A stretch of 64,000 nt of DNA from JAFAGO01 sp031987605 (GCA_031987605.1 DALZZF010000004.1:124001-188000), one strand, 5' to 3'; numbered from the stretch's first letter, positions 34,114-43,345 are shown. The notes: generated by a model not told the origin, from the sequence alone. Numbers and translations: made by a program.

Positions 34114-35853
34114 CTACAAAACCTCATCGATATGTCCCATTCCTGTTGCAATCGAATTTTTCACATCACTGAATTTTCCTAATGCTACTTTTTTTGCCAA
34201 AGAAGTGGCAAAACCTTTCATCTGTTCAAAAGTAATGTGAGGTGGCATTGCCAAAGTATCCGGATTGGTATAAATATTCACCAACACCGGTCCCGGAGTT
34301 TCAAAAGCTTCCTTAATCACGGTTTCTGCTTTTTCCGGATCTTTCAGTTCAAACCCTTTAATATTCATCAGTTCAGCAATTTTATCAAAAGGCGGATTAA
34401 TCATATCGGTTTGCCAATCAACATATCCCTGAACTTCCATTTCCAGTTTCACCATTCCGAGTGAATGGTTGTTGAACACAAAAATTTTCACCGGATACTG
34501 ATACTGCATAATCACTGCAAGATCTCCCAAAAGCATCGACAATCCACCGTCTCCACACATCGCAATGATTTCTCTGCCTGATTTTGCAGCGGCTGCACCA
34601 ATGGCCATCGGAAGCGCATTTGCCATCGAACCGTGATTGAATGATCCCGTAAGATAACGCGAACCTTTGGCGCGGATAAAACGTGCCGCCCAAACCGCCG
34701 TCATTCCTGTATCAACGGTATATACGGCATTTTCAGAAGAATAATGATCGATTAAGGTAGCGATGTATTCTGGTTCAATTTTTCCTTCTTTTCCTTTTTT
34801 ATCGGAGAAATCTGCAAAATGTTTTTCGTCTTTTGCATAAAGGGATTTCATTTTTTTTAGGAAAGCATCGTCGGATTTTTGTTCGATTTTCGGAAGTAAT
34901 GCTATTGCGGTATCTTTAATATCTCCGGCATAACCGTAATCTACGTGCGCTCTTCTTCCGATTCTTTCGGGATTTTCGTCGATTTGGATGATGGTATTTT
35001 TTTGCGGTAAAAATTCGGAATACGGAAAATCGGTTCCCCAAAGTACCAAAACATCAGCCTCATTACACGTTTCATAGCCGGATTTATTTCCCAGAAGTCC
35101 GTTCATTCCAACCGAATATGTACTCTCGGCACGGTCGAAAAATATTTTTCCACGGAAAGAATACGCAATCGGTGCATGAAGTCTTGCTGCCAAATCTTCA
35201 ATTTCTTTGATGGCATTTTTACAACCATGACCACAGTAAAAAGCTACTTTTTTATTGGTATTGATTACGTGAGCCAATTCTGCCAATTCGTTTTCGGAGG
35301 GTCTGAAAATAGGTTTCGTATCGAATATTTTTCCGCCGGAAAGCACCTCTTCATACGTTGCGGAAGCTACATCTCCCGGAAGACCAAGAACGGCAACACC
35401 TTTTTCATTCACCGCAGTTTGAATAACACGCTGAATCATGGTTCCAAATTGTTTTGGTGTAGTCGCCATAAAAACTTTTTTGGCGCAATCCTGAAATAAA
35501 AATTCCGGATTGGTTTCCTGAAAATATTCTGTCCCGAATTTCTCTGTCGCGCAAGTACTGGCGACGGCAATTACAGGATTTCCGGAGCGGTTGGCATCAT
35601 ATAATCCATTAACCAAATGAACGTGACCCGGACCGGAACTTCCCATACAGCAACCAATTCCGTTCAGTTCTGCATCCATAGATGCGGCGTATGCTGCGGT
35701 TTCCTCATGTCGTACATGAATCCACTCAATTGTTCCATCTCTTCTGATGGCATCATTTACAGGATTCAGACTGTCTCCTGTAATCGCGTAAACTCTTTTT
35801 ACGCCTGCCTGTTTCAGCATTTCGACCAAATGGTCGGATACATTTTTAGCCAT
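34114..35853 (-). CDS. poxB: Pyruvate oxidase/dehydrogenase (quinone)-like TPP enzyme
   Basis: A 579-residue thiamine-diphosphate enzyme of the pyruvate oxidase/acetolactate synthase fold. EETAAYAASMDAE carries the catalytic Glu near residue 50, and MCGDGGLSMLLGDL, ending in NN of FVFNNHS, is the Mg-ThDP motif. The order and the C-terminal region fit E. coli PoxB, which oxidises pyruvate to acetate and CO2 with FAD and quinone. The C-terminal lipid-binding helix of PoxB is not obvious, so membrane activation is uncertain. Confidence 0.88.
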   Translation of the reverse strand: MAKNVSDHLVEMLKQAGVKRVYAITGDSLNPVNDAIRRDGTIEWIHVRHEETAAYAASMDAELNGIGCCMGSSGPGHVHLVNGLYDANRSGNPVIAVASTCATEKFGTEYFQETNPEFLFQDCAKKVFMATTPKQFGTMIQRVIQTAVNEKGVAVLGLPGDVASATYEEVLSGGKIFDTKPIFRPSENELAELAHVINTNKKVAFYCGHGCKNAIKEIEDLAARLHAPIAYSFRGKIFFDRAESTYSVGMNGLLGNKSGYETCNEADVLVLWGTDFPYSEFLPQKNTIIQIDENPERIGRRAHVDYGYAGDIKDTAIALLPKIEQKSDDAFLKKMKSLYAKDEKHFADFSDKKGKEGKIEPEYIATLIDHYSSENAVYTVDTGMTAVWAARFIRAKGSRYLTGSFNHGSMANALPMAIGAAAAKSGREIIAMCGDGGLSMLLGDLAVIMQYQYPVKIFVFNNHSLGMVKLEMEVQGYVDWQTDMINPPFDKIAELMNIKGFELKDPEKAETVIKEAFETPGPVLVNIYTNPDTLAMPPHITFEQMKGFATSLAKKVALGKFSDVKNSIATGMGHIDEVL

Positions 35854-36279
35854 ATTTAATTGTTTTTTGCAAATTTCTTAAAAATAAATCAACCTTAACT
35901 GCCAGAATTTGAATATTTATTTATAAGATTTCAACTTACTTCAGGATAAGATTCAAAATTTATAGCCATGAAAAGCCTGTATAAAATTTTACAGATTTTT
36001 ATAAAGCAGTTAAAGTGTTCTCACTTATTGATAATTTCATATCTTATAAAATATTAAACACGACGTTTGTCATTTCGCAGAAATCTAAATTCTCTTTATA
36101 GAGATGCTTACAGCATGACAAAAGTGGTGCATATTTCTTTCATCAAATTGAATTACAATTGAGTATACAACTCAAAGTATGCAGTTATATAATGATCTCA
36201 ATTTAAAAACTTTTACAGAAGCCCTACTTTCTTTCGTGGTAAACTTCATTTTTCGTAAATTCGCAGTTCAATTTTCAGT
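35854..36279. other. Intergenic stretch with hairpin repeat, between poxB and glnS
   Basis: No gene is seen in these 426 bases. The poxB side holds CAAATTTC (one mismatch from the -7 consensus on the reverse strand). The centre carries the hairpin at 36060-36123, and the glnS side holds TAAATTCG (36256-36263), a near-match to the -7 consensus. Confidence 0.55.
36060..36123. repeat. Hairpin core of the dispersed TCATT(C/T)CG repeat family
   Basis: Two 21-base arms, 36066-36086 and 36102-36122, form an imperfect stem. The left arm (tttgtcatttcgcag) is the reverse complement of the right arm of the copy at 39357-39377, with one change, so this copy is inverted. Taatgatctcaa at about 36189 resembles the terminal repeat of the 20853 copy. 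Confidence 0.65.
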
Positions 36280-37956
36280 ATGGAAGAAGAAGTAAAAAAA
36301 CCACTTAATTTTATCGAGCAGATTATAGAAGAAGATTTGGCCAACGGTTTGGAAAGAAACGAAGTCCGTTTTCGCTTTCCGCCGGAACCGAACGGATATC
36401 TTCATATCGGCCACACCAAAGCAATTTGCATCAACTTTGGGCTTGGAGAAAAATACAATGCGCCTGTAAACCTTCGTTTTGATGATACCAATCCGGAAAA
36501 GGAAGAACAGGAATTTGTAGATTCCATCAAGGAAGATGTGCAATGGCTCGGCTTTAATTGGGATAAGGAGCTGTATGCTTCCGATTATTTTCAGACTTTG
36601 TACGACTGGGCAATAGAACTGATAAAACAGGGAAAAGCCTATGTAGATGAGCAACCATCGGAAATCATTACCGAACAGCGCAAAAATCCTACAGAACCGG
36701 GAATTGAATCGCCTTTCCGAAACCGTCCGGCAGAAGAATCGCTGGAACTTTTCGAAAAAATGAAAAATGGTGAATTTGATGAAGGATCTATGTCGCTCCG
36801 TGCAAAAATCGATATGACTTCACCGAACATGAATATGCGGGATCCTGTGATGTACAGAATCCTGAAAAGACCGCACCACAGAACCGGAACCCAATGGAAA
36901 ATCTATCCGATGTATGATTGGGCACATGGAGAAAGCGACTATCTGGAGCAGGTTTCACATTCTTTATGTTCACTTGAATTTGAAAATCACCGGCCTTTAT
37001 ACAATTGGTATCTCGATCAGGTATACGATCCTGATAAAGTAAAACCAAAACAGCGCGAATTCGCAAGAATGAACGTTACGTATATGATTACTTCCAAAAG
37101 AAAACTTCAGCGTTTGGTTGCGGAAGGAGTGGTAACGGGTTGGGACGATCCGAGAATGCCCACGATTTCAGGCTTGAGGAGAAAAGGTTTTACCGCAACT
37201 TCTATTCGTAATTTTATTGAAAAAGTAGGCGTTGCCAAAAGGGAAAACCTCATCGATATTCAACTTATGGAATTCTGCGCGCGGGAAGATTTAAACAAAA
37301 TCGCCAAAAGAATGATGGTGGTTGTGGATCCTGTAAAACTCATTATCGAAAACTATCCTGAAGATCAGGAAGAATGGGTGGAAACCGAAAACAACCCTGA
37401 GGATGAAAATGCAGGAACCAGAAAAATGCCTTTCTCTAAAGAAATTTTTATTGAAAGAGAAGATTTCAGAGAGGAAGCGGACAAGAAATTCTTTCGTTTG
37501 AAATTAGGCGGTGAAGTCCGTTTGAAATCCGCTTTCATCATCAAAGCAGAGCGCGTGGAAAAAGATGCCCAAGGAAACATCACCACCATTTATGCCACAT
37601 ATGATTATAAAAGCAAATCCGGAAGCGGAAACGAAGAATCCCTGCGTAAAGTAAAAGGAACATTACACTGGGTTTCTGCCAAGCACGCTCAGCCTGTTGA
37701 AGTTCGCATTTATGAAAGATTATTCACGGTAGAACAGCCGGATGCTGAAAAAGAAACCGATTTCCTGAATTTCGTGAATCCGGATTCCCTGAAAAAGGTA
37801 TATGCGTTTGCAGAGCCTGCGCTATCCGAAGTTTCCGTAGGCGAACCTATTCAGTTCCAGAGAATTGGATATTTCACCAAAGATCAGGATTCAACTGCTG
37901 AAAAAGCGGTATTCAACAGAACCGTAACGTTAAAAGACTCTTATAAGCCAGAGTAA
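36280..37956 (+). CDS. glnS: Glutaminyl-tRNA synthetase
   Basis: Class I aminoacyl-tRNA synthetase that charges tRNA-Gln. The 558 residues match the family. The HIGH motif is PNGYLHIGHTKA (42-45) and the KMSKS equivalent is ITSKRKLQ (about 270-276). RFDDTNPEKEEQEFVD and MYDWAHGESDYLE are typical GlnRS sequences, and the C-terminal beta barrels are present. Having GlnRS means Gln-tRNA does not depend on GatCAB here. It is followed by a terminator. Confidence 0.97.
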   Translation: MEEEVKKPLNFIEQIIEEDLANGLERNEVRFRFPPEPNGYLHIGHTKAICINFGLGEKYNAPVNLRFDDTNPEKEEQEFVDSIKEDVQWLGFNWDKELYASDYFQTLYDWAIELIKQGKAYVDEQPSEIITEQRKNPTEPGIESPFRNRPAEESLELFEKMKNGEFDEGSMSLRAKIDMTSPNMNMRDPVMYRILKRPHHRTGTQWKIYPMYDWAHGESDYLEQVSHSLCSLEFENHRPLYNWYLDQVYDPDKVKPKQREFARMNVTYMITSKRKLQRLVAEGVVTGWDDPRMPTISGLRRKGFTATSIRNFIEKVGVAKRENLIDIQLMEFCAREDLNKIAKRMMVVVDPVKLIIENYPEDQEEWVETENNPEDENAGTRKMPFSKEIFIEREDFREEADKKFFRLKLGGEVRLKSAFIIKAERVEKDAQGNITTIYATYDYKSKSGSGNEESLRKVKGTLHWVSAKHAQPVEVRIYERLFTVEQPDAEKETDFLNFVNPDSLKKVYAFAEPALSEVSVGEPIQFQRIGYFTKDQDSTAEKAVFNRTVTLKDSYKPE

Positions 37957-37980
37957 AAAGTAATATTTATTTAAAATACA

Positions 37981-38014
37981 AACAGGGCTTAATTGATATA
38001 AGTCCTGTTTTTTT
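37981..38014 (+). terminator. Terminator hairpin of glnS, abutting the next start codon
   Basis: aacagg(g)ctta and taag(t)cctgtt pair around an eight-base loop and are followed by seven T residues. The hairpin ends only 5 bases before the ATG of the MFS gene at 38020. Confidence 0.75.
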
Positions 38015-38019
38015 GTGCC

Positions 38020-39225
38020 ATGAAACTACTAAAAATCTATATCAGTTCTTTTAAAGGACTCTCCTCTGAAAGTTGGATGCTTGCACTGGTTATGCTGATT
38101 AACAGAGCCGGTTCTATGGTTTTGCCATTCCTCGGTGTTTATATGACCGATCATATGGGATTCAGCATTAAACATACCGGAATTATTCTCAGCTGCTTCG
38201 GAATTGGTTCCGTTGTCGGATCTTGGATTGGCGGAATGATTACCGACAAAATAGGCGAATTTAAAGTACAGGCATTCAGCTTGTTGCTGAGCGTTCCTTT
38301 ATTCTGCCTGATTCCTTTGTTTAAAACCGAACTTGGACTTGCCCTGATTATTCTCGTGCAAAGTACGGTGAGTGAAGCCTTTCGTCCCGCAAATTCCGTG
38401 GCGATTACGCGATATGCAAAACCAGAAAATATTACCCGCGCATTTTCATTAAACCGAATGGCCGTGAACCTCGGGTTTTCGATTGGTCCGGCTCTGGGTG
38501 GAATTCTGGCTGCGATTTCCTATGATTTTCTGTTTTACTGTAATGCCGGAGCCGCACTTCTAGCAGGACTGACTTATATTGCCTATTTCAAGAATAAATC
38601 CTACCGGAATGAAAAGCCTGTAAAAACGACCGAAACCAAAGAAATTTCTCCGTACAAAGATTCGGTTTTCATTGCTTTCATACTGGTTACGTTAGCATTT
38701 TCCATTTGTTTTTTCCAGTTTGTGAATACGCTTCCGATTTTTTATAAAAAGGATGCTTTCCTCAATCCTCAGGAAATTGGTTATTTGCTTGCGTACAGCG
38801 GTTTGGTTATCGTGCTTCTGGAAATGCTTCTGGTACAGATTGCCGAACGGAAATTCACATTACCATTCACTCTTTTTATCGGAACTTTGCTTTGCGGAAT
38901 TTCTTTCCTGATGCTCGCTTTTGATGTGGCGGTGTGGGTTTTGGTATTTTCCATGACGATTCTTTGCGTGGGAGAAATATGGACTTTACCGTTTATGGCA
39001 ACCGTAACCGCAATGCGATCTGGAGATAAAAATAAAGGGGCGTATATGGGACTACTGGGAATTGCATTTTCGGTTTCGTTTATTATTACGCCACTTTTGG
39101 GAACTCAAATCGCAGAAATTTTCGGATTTCAAATTTTGTGGATTTCCACGGCTGTGGTAATGCTGCTGTCTGCGATTGCTTATTATTTCCTGATTCCGAA
39201 GCTGATTTCAAAAAAGGAGTTTTAA
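38020..39225 (+). CDS. MFS transporter, multidrug-type
   Basis: A 401-residue, 12-helix major facilitator protein. The loop between helices 2 and 3 is GSWIGGMITDKIGEFKV (motif A-like), and LSSESWMLALVMLINRAGSM begins helix 1. This resembles YdeE/MdtH-type drug carriers. The substrate is unknown. The 5' end lies directly after the glnS terminator stem, so expression depends either on read-through or on an unseen promoter in the 63-base spacer. Its own terminator overlaps the stop codon. Confidence 0.86.
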   Translation: MKLLKIYISSFKGLSSESWMLALVMLINRAGSMVLPFLGVYMTDHMGFSIKHTGIILSCFGIGSVVGSWIGGMITDKIGEFKVQAFSLLLSVPLFCLIPLFKTELGLALIILVQSTVSEAFRPANSVAITRYAKPENITRAFSLNRMAVNLGFSIGPALGGILAAISYDFLFYCNAGAALLAGLTYIAYFKNKSYRNEKPVKTTETKEISPYKDSVFIAFILVTLAFSICFFQFVNTLPIFYKKDAFLNPQEIGYLLAYSGLVIVLLEMLLVQIAERKFTLPFTLFIGTLLCGISFLMLAFDVAVWVLVFSMTILCVGEIWTLPFMATVTAMRSGDKNKGAYMGLLGIAFSVSFIITPLLGTQIAEIFGFQILWISTAVVMLLSAIAYYFLIPKLISKKEF

Positions 39226-39239
39226 AACACTCCTTTTTT
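39211..39239 (+). terminator. Terminator overlapping the MFS stop codon
   Basis: aaaaaggagt and actcctttttt pair across the TAA stop at 39223-39225, followed by T residues. Confidence 0.65.
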
Positions 39240-39251
39240 CATTTAAATTTA

Positions 39252-39411
39252 TTGAGGTCGTACGTTAACTTCATACATTAAAAACTTTACAACATTACTT
39301 TTGCGTATTTTTGTCATTCCGAAGGAATCTCAAAACGAATTGGTAAAAAATAGTATAGATATCTGCGAAATGACAAACATCGTGTGTAATGTGTTTCTAC
39401 TATCTTTAAAA
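39252..39411. repeat. Second copy of the MITE-like repeat, right end missing
   Basis: It begins ttgaggtcgtacgttaactt, a near-copy of the left end at 20853, and stays similar for about 90 bases. The inner arms tttgtcattccgaaggaatct-type (39310-39330) and its 39357-39377 partner form a 21-base stem. The right inverted terminus is absent. Confidence 0.65.
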
Positions 39412-39423
39412 AAACAGCAAGAA

Positions 39424-40392
39424 TTATTTTCTTTTTGAAAGAATATCTTCCACAATCTGTTTGGCATGAATTCTTGAATTCTCAATGAACCAAAGATGTG
39501 TATCTTTCCCGCCACAAACGACTCCTGCCAAATAAAGATTTTCAATATTGGTTTGCATAGTATCGGGATTGTAGTACGGATTTAGATTTTCACCAAGAAG
39601 TTCAATTCCGCAATTTTTCAGGAATTCAAAATCGGGAATATAACCCGTCATTGCCAATACAAAATCGTTTTCGATGTCCAGAATTGTGCCGTTTTGCAAT
39701 TTTATTCTTATGGTATTTTCGGTGATTTCAACAGGTTCGGCATTAAAATAGGCCTGAACACTCCCTTCTTTTATGCGGTTTTCAATATCGGGTTTTACCC
39801 AGTATTTTACACTATCGGAAATCTTGTCGGTTTTAATAATCATCGTTACTTCAGCTCCTTTCCGAAACGTTTCAAGTGCGGCATCCACGGCAGAATTGCT
39901 GGCTCCGATTACGGCGACTTTCTGCTTGGCGTACGGATAAGGTTCAGTGTAGTAATGTTTTACTTTCGGTAAATCTTCACCGGGAATATCCATCAGTTTC
40001 GGAATATCGTAAAATCCGGTTGCGATAACTACATTTTTTGCCCGATATTCTCTTTTTGAAGTTTCAATCTTGAACATTTCTTCTGATTTTTGAATATTCA
40101 GAACTTTTTCATACAGATTGATGTTGAGATTTCTCGTTCTTGAAATTCCCTGATAATACTCCAGTGCTTCTTGCCGTCCCGGTTTTGGAGCCGCGGAAAT
40201 AAAAGGAATATCGGCGATCTCCAACTTTTCCGCTGTTGAAAAAAAGCGCATGTATAAAGGATAATGATACAATGAATTAACCACTGTTCCCTTTTCGATA
40301 ACGATATAAGATAAATTATTTTTTTGGGCTTCCAATGCGCAGTTCAGTCCGATTGGTCCGCCTCCGACAATGAGTAGATCTAAGATTTCCAT
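39424..40392 (-). CDS. ypdA: YpdA-family bacillithiol disulfide reductase-like protein
   Basis: A 322-residue FAD/NADPH enzyme of the thioredoxin-reductase-like fold. It starts MEILDLLIVGGGPIGLNCA (FAD GxGxxG) and has a second dinucleotide site at VIGASNSAVDAALE. There is no CxxC active-site pair, as in YpdA, which reduces bacillithiol disulfide. Bacillithiol genes are not in the window, so the low-molecular-weight thiol is an inference. I chose ATG 40392 rather than an in-frame start 30 bases upstream, because the family begins here. Confidence 0.85.
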   Translation of the reverse strand: MEILDLLIVGGGPIGLNCALEAQKNNLSYIVIEKGTVVNSLYHYPLYMRFFSTAEKLEIADIPFISAAPKPGRQEALEYYQGISRTRNLNINLYEKVLNIQKSEEMFKIETSKREYRAKNVVIATGFYDIPKLMDIPGEDLPKVKHYYTEPYPYAKQKVAVIGASNSAVDAALETFRKGAEVTMIIKTDKISDSVKYWVKPDIENRIKEGSVQAYFNAEPVEITENTIRIKLQNGTILDIENDFVLAMTGYIPDFEFLKNCGIELLGENLNPYYNPDTMQTNIENLYLAGVVCGGKDTHLWFIENSRIHAKQIVEDILSKRK

Positions 40393-40478
40393 GGTGCAAA
40401 GGTATTGAATATATTTTTTCACTATTTGTTAAAGTACATTCAATCCGTACTTCGATAAGACTTTTGTATCTTCGTTGT

Positions 40479-41129
40479 ATGAATTCAAGAAAAATCCCAT
40501 TCTTCATTTTAGCATTGCTGCTCAGCTGTACTGAAAAGACCAATCTGAATAAGTCTTCGAATGCATCTGCTGCACAAAAAACGGAACAGGGCTCTTCAAA
40601 AACAGCAAAGGAAAAACCGATTGATATTTCCAAAGAAGAAACCATTCAAAAAGCAAATTCTAAAATAATCGGGATTTTTAAAACCAAAAAATACGAAGAT
40701 TTAGCCTTGTATTTTCATCCGGAAAAAGGGGTTACTTTTTCTATGTACGCCAATATAAAACCGAATGAAGATAAACGTTTCACAAAATCTGAATTCTTGT
40801 ATTACTTGCCTTCCGACACGAAATTTACATGGGGTATCAAAGATGGAATGGGAGATCTTTACATCGACAAAACATACAATTATCTGAATACGTGGGTGTG
40901 GAATAAGGATTATACAAAGGCTACTTATGAACTCAATGGGAAAATAAGCAGGGGAAATTCTCTGGAAAATGTTTCTAAAATTTTCCCAGGTTCTGAAGTT
41001 GCCGTTAATTTTGTAAAAGGAACTTCAGAGTACAACGAAATGGACTGGGGTACTTTAGCATTTGTTTTCGAAAAGTTTCAAGGAATGTATTATCTGGTTG
41101 CGATTGTAAATGACCGATGGACTTCTTAA
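40479..41129 (+). CDS. Unknown lipoprotein
   Basis: A 216-residue protein with a short lipoprotein signal (FFILALLLSC, Cys near residue 17), then a Ser/Lys/Ala-rich low-complexity linker (about 20-60), then a compact domain with aromatic residues (YLNTWVWNKDYTKATYELNG). I recognise no family. It starts at ATG 40479. TATCTTCG, one mismatch from the -7 consensus, lies at 40467-40474, too close to the start to be certain. It is divergent from ypdA. Confidence 0.78.
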   Translation: MNSRKIPFFILALLLSCTEKTNLNKSSNASAAQKTEQGSSKTAKEKPIDISKEETIQKANSKIIGIFKTKKYEDLALYFHPEKGVTFSMYANIKPNEDKRFTKSEFLYYLPSDTKFTWGIKDGMGDLYIDKTYNYLNTWVWNKDYTKATYELNGKISRGNSLENVSKIFPGSEVAVNFVKGTSEYNEMDWGTLAFVFEKFQGMYYLVAIVNDRWTS

Positions 41130-41250
41130 AATCAACCCTTCATTCATGCAAATGAACACCAAGTATTTTTAATTCTGCCTTCTTTCTTCAACGCTTTTAA
41201 AATTGCATATTTAGCTATAGAAACAATAAGGTTTATATCTATTAAAAGGA

Positions 41251-41559
41251 TTACTCTTCATAATCCTCTACAGAATCGGAGATCGGCATTATTCGGTGAA
41301 GCAAACGTCGGTTCTCCTGTTGAAGCATTTCCAGTTTTTTCATCATTTCGTTTAAAATATCCAGACCGGGAAGATTTACATCCAAATCATAATGCCAGTT
41401 GGCAAAACGCTCGAAAGAATCCAGTTCATCATAAATAAGGTATTTCGTATTATCTTCCTGCTCAATGGAAATCAATCCGTATTCTTCAAGCTCATCAAAA
41501 AAACGGATTTCGATATTGTAGCGTTTTACGAGTTCTTCTCTTGAAATTCTATCTTTCAT
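41251..41559 (-). CDS. CbpM-like chaperone modulator
   Basis: A 102-residue, helical protein of the MerR-like CbpM type (VKRYNIEIRFFDELEEYGLIS, read in two parts; FERFANWHYDLDVNLPGLDIL). In E. coli CbpM binds the J-domain of CbpA and inhibits it. The gene begins 3 bases after the stop of the J-protein gene, which makes a regulated pair very likely. Confidence 0.87.
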   Translation of the reverse strand: MKDRISREELVKRYNIEIRFFDELEEYGLISIEQEDNTKYLIYDELDSFERFANWHYDLDVNLPGLDILNEMMKKLEMLQQENRRLLHRIMPISDSVEDYEE

Positions 41560-41562
41560 CGC

Positions 41563-42477
41563 TTATGAATTTTTCAGTTGTTCGAAAAGTTCTTTCTGCT
41601 TTTCGGTAAGATTGGTTGGTATTTTCACTTCATAGGTTACAAACAGATCGCCGAACTGGCCGTCTTTTCGGTAAACCGGAAAACCCTTTCCTTTTAAACG
41701 AACAGTGGTTCCGTTCTGGGTTTCAGGTTTCACTTTCAGTTTTACACTTCCTTCAAGCATTTGAACCTGCACATCACCACCTAAAACTGCGGTATACAAA
41801 TCAATCGGGATTTTTGTTTTCAGATCATCGCCAATTCTTTCAAACTGTGCATCCTTCGGAATATTGAACGTGATGTACAAATCACCACTCGGACCGCCGT
41901 TATGTCCCGGATTTCCGTGTCCTTTCAGCTTAATCTGCTGTCCATCATAAACGCCGGCTGGAATGGTAATTCTTACTTTTTTACCATTAATTTCAAAAGT
42001 TTGCGGATGGGTTTGCGCGGCATCTTTCAAATTCAGATTCAATTCCGCATGTACATCCTGACCTTTAAATTTTCCGGATGCACTTCCTCGCGAACCTCTT
42101 CCGAAACCGCCAGAAGCACCGCCACCAAACATATTCTGGAAAAAATCCGAATAATCGCCTCCTTCCCCGAAATCAAAACCACCAAAATCCGAACCGCTGA
42201 AACCTCCACCCCTTTGTTGCTGCTGTTGCTGGGCTTTTTCGTATTCTTCTCCATGCTTCCAGTTTTCACCGTATTTATCGTATTTTGTTCGATTTTCGGG
42301 ATTGCTCAGCACTTCATTGGCTTCATTTACTTCTTTGAATTTTATTTCGGCTTCCTTATCTCCGGGGTTTACATCCGGATGATATTTTCGCGCCAGTTTA
42401 CGGTATGCTTTTTTAATTTCGTCCTGAGAAGCGGCTTTTCCCACTCCTAAAACTTTATAATAATCGATGTAGGCCAT
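41563..42477 (-). CDS. cbpA: DnaJ-class co-chaperone, CbpA-like
   Basis: A 304-residue class B J-protein. Residues 5-70 are the J-domain with the HPD motif (KYHPDVNPG). A Gly/Phe/Gln-rich linker (GGGFSGSDFGGFDFGEGG) follows, and the C-terminal substrate-binding domains come after that. There is no cysteine-rich zinc domain, which separates it from DnaJ. It stimulates the DnaK ATPase and delivers clients; CbpM encoded next is its expected inhibitor. A -7 element lies 26 bases upstream. Confidence 0.92.
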   Translation of the reverse strand: MAYIDYYKVLGVGKAASQDEIKKAYRKLARKYHPDVNPGDKEAEIKFKEVNEANEVLSNPENRTKYDKYGENWKHGEEYEKAQQQQQQRGGGFSGSDFGGFDFGEGGDYSDFFQNMFGGGASGGFGRGSRGSASGKFKGQDVHAELNLNLKDAAQTHPQTFEINGKKVRITIPAGVYDGQQIKLKGHGNPGHNGGPSGDLYITFNIPKDAQFERIGDDLKTKIPIDLYTAVLGGDVQVQMLEGSVKLKVKPETQNGTTVRLKGKGFPVYRKDGQFGDLFVTYEVKIPTNLTEKQKELFEQLKNS

Positions 42478-42502
42478 AAAACTAAAATGTGAAGTAAAAT
42501 TA

Positions 42503-42510
42503 CAAAAATA
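42503..42510 (-). promoter_or_regulatory. -7 element of the cbpA promoter
   Basis: TATTTTTG on the reverse strand fits TAnnTTTG, 26 bases from the ATG. Confidence 0.45.
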
Positions 42511-42521
42511 ACAAGTCTAAA

Positions 42522-42557
42522 GAAAAAGAAATTCCAACTTTTGCAGATGGAATTTCT
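42522..42557 (-). terminator. Terminator of the VanZ gene
   Basis: agaaattcca and tggaatttct form a perfect ten-pair stem; the reverse strand continues in a U-rich run. Twenty-seven bases past the VanZ stop. Confidence 0.7.
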
Positions 42558-42583
42558 AAATATAGGTTAAAATTGATATTTGA

Positions 42584-43039
42584 TTAATGATTAAAAAGTA
42601 AGAGTTTTTCTAAATTTCCGCGTTCTGTTTCCATGAGTTTCTTTTTAAAAGCCTGCAGGAAAACAAAACCGGTAAGCATTCCCAAAGTATTCAACATTAC
42701 ATCATCAATATCGGCAGTTCCTCGTCCTGAAAAATGCTGAATCAGTTCCACACCCATAATTCCCATCACAAAAACCGGGAGCAAAATCCAAATCGAACGT
42801 AAGGGTTTAAACGATAATCCTAACCATCCGAAAGGAATAAATACCGCAATATTACATATGATATTAATAAAAAAACGTCCGAAAGTAACATCCGCAATAA
42901 AAAAGAAACGAATACTATGGAAGGGTCTTAATTGTAAATTTCCAACTTCACCGGCAAGTCTGCCCATACCAAAAAGCATCATATACAGTAACAAAAGAAC
43001 GTAAAACGGCAATAAATAAGAATAATAACTTCTTAACAT
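42584..43039 (-). CDS. VanZ-family membrane protein
   Basis: A 151-residue membrane protein with about four hydrophobic segments (YLLPFYVLLLLYMMLFGMG; INIICNIAVFIPFGWLGLSF; WILLPVFVMGIMGVELIQH). The IAVFIPFGW and ELIQHFSGRGTADIDDVMLNT motifs are characteristic of VanZ-like proteins (RGTADIDDVMLNTLG being the phospholipid-transferase-type signature). VanZ itself gives low-level teicoplanin resistance, but most family members have no known role. Confidence 0.88.
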   Translation of the reverse strand: MLRSYYSYLLPFYVLLLLYMMLFGMGRLAGEVGNLQLRPFHSIRFFFIADVTFGRFFINIICNIAVFIPFGWLGLSFKPLRSIWILLPVFVMGIMGVELIQHFSGRGTADIDDVMLNTLGMLTGFVFLQAFKKKLMETERGNLEKLLLFNH

Positions 43040-43345
43040 AAACTTTGTTTTTACAGATTAGGGAGTAAGTAAAGTAGAATTTATGTTCACATATTTTTTT
43101 TAATGATTAAATAAAAATGAAAAGGGAATACTGACTATGCATCTAAAATCTTTCCAAAACGACTGTTTTTAAGAGTTTTTCATCATATTTAACACTTATT
43201 TATAAGCATTTTTAGATATTGTTAACATATTGATTTTCAAACAATTTATTGTAAAAAATATAATCTTATGGAAAGTTTACAGCAGTTAAAATTTCACTTC
43301 TGAAAAATATCCTCCGAAACTTTTACCTTTGATAAAATTTATCAG
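43040..43345. other. Intergenic stretch between vanZ-like and dicarboxylate symporter genes
   Basis: No gene is seen in these 306 bases, which are very AT-rich. The right end holds the symporter promoter (43324-43331). Confidence 0.55.
43324..43331 (+). promoter_or_regulatory. -7 element of the dicarboxylate symporter promoter
   Basis: TACCTTTG fits TAnnTTTG, 14 bases before the ATG at 43346, giving a very short leader. Confidence 0.55.

Noticed and set aside
36280..37956. Antisense open frames opposite glnS and other long genes
   Set aside because: They are shadows on the complement of strongly conserved coding sequence and have no promoters or homology.
41140..41250. A possible 37-codon coding remnant on the reverse strand (ILLIDINLIVSIAKYAIL...)
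   Set aside because: It lacks a start codon and any homology I recognise, and the surrounding DNA is AT-rich spacer where such short open frames arise by chance.
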